The translations under genes and the position numbers were made by a program. A stretch of 35,767 nucleotides of DNA from JANNRA01 sp031401035 (lineage in GTDB: Bacteria; Desulfobacterota; Binatia; HRBIN30; CADEER01), in assembly GCA_031401035.1 (NCBI GenBank), contig JANNRA010000016.1, positions 1 through 35,767 on the forward strand, in the 5' to 3' direction. Positions 32,104 through 35,767 of the stretch are shown here, piece after piece (positions within the stretch are counted from its first letter, which is position 1; every line of letters begins with the position of its first letter). The notes beneath the pieces are model-generated. The model ran no database searches and was not told the DNA's origin. It saw only the letters and a program-made list of their open reading frames with translations.

Positions 32104-34083
32104 TCAATTCGACTTGTCCTTGAACGTTACGCCATCGGCTTGCAGGAAAGGCAGACTGAAGGTCGCGCCCCAGCAGGGGCCGCCGGAGGACTTGATGAGC
32201 TGGGCCTCGATCGGTCCGTTCAGGCTGCCGAGGTTGGGCATTTGCAGCAGCGCGCCCTTGCCCTTGAACAGCATGCGGGCGCTGCCGTCGACGCCGGCGC
32301 GCAGCTTCAGCTGGCGCACGCCGCTTGGCGTCAGGTCGCCGTCCTTGTACGCGAAGCCGCTGCCGTCGCCGCTCCAGCAGGGGCCGCCGCAGGAGTTGTC
32401 CTCGGCCGGCGCCAGCGCGCTGGCGACCAGCGCCCCGCCGTCGTAGATGCACAGGACGTAGTCGTCGCTGGCCTGCGGCGCGCCGAGCTCAGCGAGGGTC
32501 GTGGCGCTGCCCTTGCCCCATTTCCACAGCATCTGATCGCCGCTGTCGGGCGTCTTGTCCCTCATCTTCAGCAGCGCCTTGCCGCTGTCGACGGGGGCGC
32601 GGCAGAGCTGCGGCGCGGGCGGGCAGGGCGAGACGACCCCATTGCGTAGCAGCTGCACCTCGTCGGCGATCTCGTCGGTGAGCGCCATGTCCAGATCACC
32701 GTCGTTGTCGAGATCGGTGAGCACGGCACAGGATGGATTCGACGCGGCGGGGAAGTTCTGCGTCGCGGTGAAGACGCCGCTGCCGTCGTTGGTGAACAGC
32801 CGCCAGGCGGCACCGGCGAAGCCGGACAGCACCCAGTCGAGGTCGCCGTCGCCGTCGAGGTCGCCGAGGTCGGTGGCGACGACGTGGCCGGGCGCGGGGT
32901 AGGTGACCGGCGGGTCGAGCGTGCCGTCGCCGTTGCCGATCAGGATCGACCCGGTGTTGGAGAAGGCGTTCGTCGTCGTCACGTCCATGTTGCCGTCGCC
33001 GTTCACGTCGCCGGTGACGAGCTGCCAGACCTGGCCGCCGGCGACCTGGACGATTCCGGGATTGAAGGTCCCGTTGCCAGTGCCGAGCAGCACGACGATC
33101 TCTTCGGAGTCCTGCGCGCCGACGATCAGGTCGCTGATGCCGTCGTTGTTCATGTCGGCGGCGGCGAGCCCGTACTCGCCGTCGCCGCCGCTGTCGAAGC
33201 TGCTGGCGGCAGCGAAGACGCCGCTGCCGTTGTTGAGCGTCAGCGCCACCACATCGCCGCTGCGGACCGAGTTGGCGATGTCGAGGTCGGCGTCGCCGTC
33301 GACGTCGAGCACGGCGATGCCGTGCGGCTCGTTGCCGGTCGGGATCGACTGCGGCGCGTCGAAGGTGCCGTTGCCGTTGCCGAGCACGATGTCGACGCGG
33401 CCGTCGCCGCTCGAGGAGACGGCGATGTCGACGCGGCCGTCGTTGTCGAAGTCGCCGGGTTCGTTGGGGCTCGACTCGAAACCGATCGTGCGCGGCGGCG
33501 TCAGGAAGGGATCGAAGAGGCCGCTGCCGTCGGCGCGATTCATGAACACGCGCAGGTCGGCGCTGTCCTCGTTGACGGTCGTCAGGTCGACAAAGCCGTC
33601 GTCGTCGAGGTCGGCGGCCATGGCGCCGTAAATGCGCGTCCCGGTGCCCGGATTGGTGCGGTTGGACATGACGTCGATCTGCTCGAAGACCATCGCCGCC
33701 GGCTGCGCCTGCGCGACGAACGCGTAGGCGTAGCCGGCGGCGCGCAGCGGCGAGGCGTCGGCAGCGACAATGCTGTCGGCCAGGTTGACGAGCACCGTCT
33801 CGCCGGCGGCGAAGGCGCGCGTCGGGGTCAACGTGACGGTCTTGTCGGCGTTCGAGAAGCTGATGGCGCCGGCCGCCGGGCCGCTGGTGCGGCCGAAGAC
33901 GCGCAGGCTCGCGGCGGTGATCGAGGCGGTCTGCAGGGCGCGGTCGAAGGTGACGCTGACGGCGCTCGTCGCCGGGGCGATGGCGTGGCGGGCGGGGCTG
34001 AGGGCGACCACCTGGAGTTCGGCGGCGCCGACGGGCGCGGCGAACGCGAGCAGCAGCGCGCCGAAGCGCGGCAGATGTGTCAT
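32104..34083 (-). CDS. Secreted VCBS/FG-GAP seven-bladed propeller with uncharacterised C-terminal domain
   Basis: 659 aa. Signal peptide (GALLLAFAAPVGAA) then an Ig-like SbsA/Big_5-type domain (SPARHAIAPATSAVSVTFDRAL...LTPTRAFAAGETVLVNL). Seven calcium-loop motifs follow, one per blade: DLDDDGFVD, DFDNDGRVD, DVDGDADLD, DMNNDGISD, DVNGDGNMD, DLDGDGDLD, DLDNDGDLD. This is an integrin-like FG-GAP/VCBS propeller. From about residue 500 a separate domain begins with KALLKMRDKTPDSGDQMLWKWGKG and includes YVLCIYDGG, SCGGPCWSGDG, LKLRAGVDG and GKGALLQMP, ending CWGATFSLP...FKDKS. I do not recognise it as a named family. GGAGG lies eight bases ahead of the ATG. It is the first gene of the pair. Confidence 0.88.
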   Translation of the reverse strand: MTHLPRFGALLLAFAAPVGAAELQVVALSPARHAIAPATSAVSVTFDRALQTASITAASLRVFGRTSGPAAGAISFSNADKTVTLTPTRAFAAGETVLVNLADSIVAADASPLRAAGYAYAFVAQAQPAAMVFEQIDVMSNRTNPGTGTRIYGAMAADLDDDGFVDLTTVNEDSADLRVFMNRADGSGLFDPFLTPPRTIGFESSPNEPGDFDNDGRVDIAVSSSGDGRVDIVLGNGNGTFDAPQSIPTGNEPHGIAVLDVDGDADLDIANSVRSGDVVALTLNNGSGVFAAASSFDSGGDGEYGLAAADMNNDGISDLIVGAQDSEEIVVLLGTGNGTFNPGIVQVAGGQVWQLVTGDVNGDGNMDVTTTNAFSNTGSILIGNGDGTLDPPVTYPAPGHVVATDLGDLDGDGDLDWVLSGFAGAAWRLFTNDGSGVFTATQNFPAASNPSCAVLTDLDNDGDLDMALTDEIADEVQLLRNGVVSPCPPAPQLCRAPVDSGKALLKMRDKTPDSGDQMLWKWGKGSATTLAELGAPQASDDYVLCIYDGGALVASALAPAEDNSCGGPCWSGDGSGFAYKDGDLTPSGVRQLKLRAGVDGSARMLFKGKGALLQMPNLGSLNGPIEAQLIKSSGGPCWGATFSLPFLQADGVTFKDKSN

Positions 34084-34121
34084 GACGTCGGTTCCTCCCC
34101 CGAAATGTGCCGGCCCCGTGC

Positions 34122-34137
34122 CCAGGCCCGTGCCTGG
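34122..34137 (-). promoter_or_regulatory. Short palindrome in the VCBS/nuclease divergent gap
   Basis: CCAGGC-CCGT-GCCTGG is a perfect 6-bp stem with a 4-base loop, about 40 bases before the VCBS start codon. It may be an operator or leader hairpin for the secreted-protein operon. No -10/-35 pair is clear. Confidence 0.3.
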
Positions 34138-34247
34138 TCGGGATACCACGGGTGCCGAGCCCAGCCGAGGAAAAACTTTCGATCCTGGAGAATCTGGGCG
34201 GCTCGCCGGCCTTTCCCGTCGCCACCGTCACCTGCTACCCGAACGGC

Positions 34248-34853
34248 GTGGCCACGCCCGGCATTCTCCTGCTGCTGGCCCTGCTCGCCGCCGACCCAGC
34301 CGTGGTGACGCGGGTCATCGACGGCGACACCATCGCCGTGCGCCAGGCCGGCCGTTCCGTCACGGTGCGTCTGATCGGCGTCGACACGCCGGAAATGGCC
34401 GACCGCCACGACCCCGCCGCGCCACCGCAGCGGTTCGCCCGCGAGGCCAGCGCCTACGCCCGGCGCCGCTTGGACGGCCAGGCGGTGCGCCTGGAATACG
34501 AGCAGCGCGAGCGGCTCGACCGCTACGGGCGCACCCTTGCCTATGTGTTCCTCGCCGACGGCGCCTTCTTCAACCGCGAGCTGGTGCGCGAGGGCTATGC
34601 GCGTGCCTTCACCCGCTACCCGTTCCGCTTCCGCGAGCAGTTCGTCGCCGACGAGGCGGCGGCGCGCGCCGCTCGCCGCGGCCTGTGGGCCGGCGTCGCA
34701 GCAACCGGCGGCCCGGTCATCGGCAACCGTCGCTCGAATCTCTACCACCTCCCCGGCCAGCGTCATTACGACGACGTGGCGCCGCGCAATCGGGTCTACT
34801 TCGACAGCGAGGACGCCGCCCGCGCCGCCGGCTACGCGCCGGCGCGGCGATGA
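34248..34853 (+). CDS. Staphylococcal-nuclease-like (thermonuclease) protein
   Basis: 201 aa from GTG 34248. A short hydrophobic leader (GILLLLALLAADP) suggests export. The OB-fold nuclease is complete: VVTRVIDGDTIAV, VRLIGVDTPE (Arg41, Asp46, Glu49, matching the Arg35/Asp40/Glu43 of the classic enzyme) and RLDRYGRTLAYVF (Arg95, matching Arg87). It hydrolyses DNA or RNA with calcium. A C-terminal extension GNRRSNLYHLPGQRHYDDV...RVYFDSEDAARAAGY resembles the Ada-type metal-binding fold often joined to these nucleases, but the usual Cys is replaced by Gln (LPGQRHY). The stop overlaps the CoA-transferase start by 4 bases. Earlier in-frame starts would give a cytoplasmic form. Confidence 0.9.
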   Translation: MATPGILLLLALLAADPAVVTRVIDGDTIAVRQAGRSVTVRLIGVDTPEMADRHDPAAPPQRFAREASAYARRRLDGQAVRLEYEQRERLDRYGRTLAYVFLADGAFFNRELVREGYARAFTRYPFRFREQFVADEAAARAARRGLWAGVAATGGPVIGNRRSNLYHLPGQRHYDDVAPRNRVYFDSEDAARAAGYAPARR

Positions 34854-35767
34854 CCAGCGCCGCCGCCGGGCTGGTCGGCGTGCGCGTGCTCGACGGCGCC
34901 GACGCGCACGGTCGCGCCACGGTGGCGCTGCTCGCCGCCCTCGGCGCGGCGGTGACGCGCGGTACGCCCGACGATGCGGCGCTGCGCGCCGCCGATGTGG
35001 TGGTGCTCGGCGGCGCCGCGGCGGCGGAGGTGGCGGCGCGGCGCCGCGTCTTTCCCCGCCTGGTGGTCGTGGCGGTGACGCCCGGCGGCGGCGTCGGGGC
35101 AGGCGCCGCCTGGCGCGGCGGTGAGCCGGTGCTGCAGGCGCGCGGCGGTCTGGTGTGGCCCAACGGTCACCCCGACGGCCCGCCGTTGGCCCTGCCCGGT
35201 GCGCCGGCGACACGCGTGGCGGCGCTGCATGCGGCCCTCGGCGTCGTCCTGGCCCTGCTGGCGCGGCGGCGCGACGGGCGCGGGCGACTGGTCGATGTGT
35301 GCGTGCAGGAGAGCGCCACGGCGCTGCTCGAGCACGTCATGGGAGAGTGGTTCGAGCGCGGCGATCTGAGCCGGCGCCGCGGCAGCCTGCACTGGAACGG
35401 CACCTTCCGCATCGGCCGCGGCGCCGATGCGCCGCTGCTGCTGTCGCACCTCGGCGACTGGACGGCGCTGCGCGAGTGGCTGCGCGCCGACGGCGCCGTC
35501 GCCGATCTCGACGCGCCGCGCTGGGACGACGTCGACGAGCGCTGCCGCCACGCCGCGCACGTGTTCGACGTCCTCGACGCCTGGGCGGCATGCCACCCGG
35601 TCGCCGAACTCGTCGCCCGCGCCCAGGCCCTGCGCCTGCCCTGGGCACCGGTGTGGAGCCGCGCGCGCTTCGCGCGGGAGGGCGGTGGACGCGGCGCGGC
35701 GGCGCCGTATGCGCCGCGCGGCGGCGCCGCGGCGCCCGCCACCGCGTGCGCCGAGATGGCGGCGGCC
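34850..35767 (+). CDS. CoA-transferase family III protein, partial, with altered active site
   Basis: 306 codons are visible; the gene runs off the window with no stop. Family III (CaiB/BaiF-type) hallmarks are GLVGVRVLDGA at the start, AADVVVLGGAAA, and VLQARGGLVWPNGHPDGPP, then AALHAALGVVLALLARRRDGRGRLVDVCVQESA. These enzymes move CoA between carboxylic acids through an Asp-bound intermediate. Aligned to the usual LADLAAGLYAALG, the catalytic Asp position is Thr (APATRVAALHAALG), and the RGKRS-type N-terminal motif is missing. It may be the non-catalytic half of a two-subunit enzyme, or a changed paralogue. The start overlaps the nuclease stop (ATGA). Confidence 0.83.
   Translation, partial: MTSAAAGLVGVRVLDGADAHGRATVALLAALGAAVTRGTPDDAALRAADVVVLGGAAAAEVAARRRVFPRLVVVAVTPGGGVGAGAAWRGGEPVLQARGGLVWPNGHPDGPPLALPGAPATRVAALHAALGVVLALLARRRDGRGRLVDVCVQESATALLEHVMGEWFERGDLSRRRGSLHWNGTFRIGRGADAPLLLSHLGDWTALREWLRADGAVADLDAPRWDDVDERCRHAAHVFDVLDAWAACHPVAELVARAQALRLPWAPVWSRARFAREGGGRGAAAPYAPRGGAAAPATACAEMAAA

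Noticed and set aside
30248..32446. Forward open frame of 732 codons over the choice-of-anchor gene
   Set aside because: Gly/Ala/Arg low-complexity product; the reverse strand encodes a coherent secreted protein.
33000..33700. Regular periodic sequence suggesting a tandem DNA repeat
   Set aside because: The periodicity is explained by the DxDxDG calcium loops of the propeller blades in the coding frame.
32884..34308. Forward open frame of 474 codons over the VCBS gene
   Set aside because: Val/Asp/Ala repeats are the antisense of the periodic calcium-loop codons; no independent evidence.

Overview
The window is a very GC-rich, densely coded stretch from an uncultured soil or groundwater-type bacterium. 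Two secreted proteins carry dockerin-like pairs of the CxGDC...DG...IDEL type. There is also a choice-of-anchor V protein with CxxCH, and many amidohydrolase, LLM-oxidoreductase and CoA-transferase genes. That mixture is what I associate with deltaproteobacteria-like lineages such as Candidatus Binatota (Desulfobacterota_B). This placement is an inference from gene style; there is no rRNA or marker gene in the window to settle it. No tRNA, rRNA or CRISPR array was seen.

Layout. 1-853 is a graveyard of mobile DNA: the tail of an IS91-type transposase, an integrase-like tail, and a small inverted-repeat element. 854-3276 is a TetR regulator that overlaps a membrane acyltransferase fused to a DUF2147 domain, with a promoter and palindromic operator in front. 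3378-5165 is a GT-C-like membrane protein whose stop codon lies inside a second copy of the inverted-repeat element (5160-5361). 5644-10288 holds a secreted protein with an IPTL-like tail, then a reverse-strand pair: an alpha/beta hydrolase with a dockerin-like N-terminus and an LLM-type flavin oxidoreductase. 10289-13704 is a predicted amidoligase operon: circularly permuted ATP-grasp fused to alpha-E, then a transglutaminase. 13711-17823 is reverse-strand: methyltransferase, GNAT-like protein with a small membrane protein, a PIN/ribbon-helix-helix toxin-antitoxin pair, and a second GT-C-like membrane protein.

17873-26073 runs mostly forward: an amidohydrolase that has lost metal-ligand residues, a frameshifted membrane protein, a GspG-tailed lipoprotein, a PPOX-fold protein, a MAPEG protein, and a tight three-gene operon of a parvulin-type isomerase, a HupE/UreJ-like membrane protein and a large DUF3604 PHP-like metal enzyme. 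TVP38 is the one reverse gene here. 26130-29945 is a reverse operon: a secreted repeat protein with a C-terminal dockerin-like pair, a Tat-exported amidohydrolase and a metallo-beta-lactamase-fold hydrolase. 30048-35767 holds a Nudix hydrolase, a large hairpin repeat, a two-gene operon for secreted proteins (seven-bladed VCBS propeller with an unnamed C-terminal domain; CxxCH choice-of-anchor V protein with a duplicated Cys motif), a staphylococcal-nuclease-like enzyme, and a partial family III CoA-transferase lacking the usual catalytic Asp.

The least explained items are the PpiC/HupE/DUF3604 operon, the secreted-protein operon with its two uncharacterised domains, the amidoligase operon, and a family of short CACGGAG-rich inverted-repeat elements present three times.
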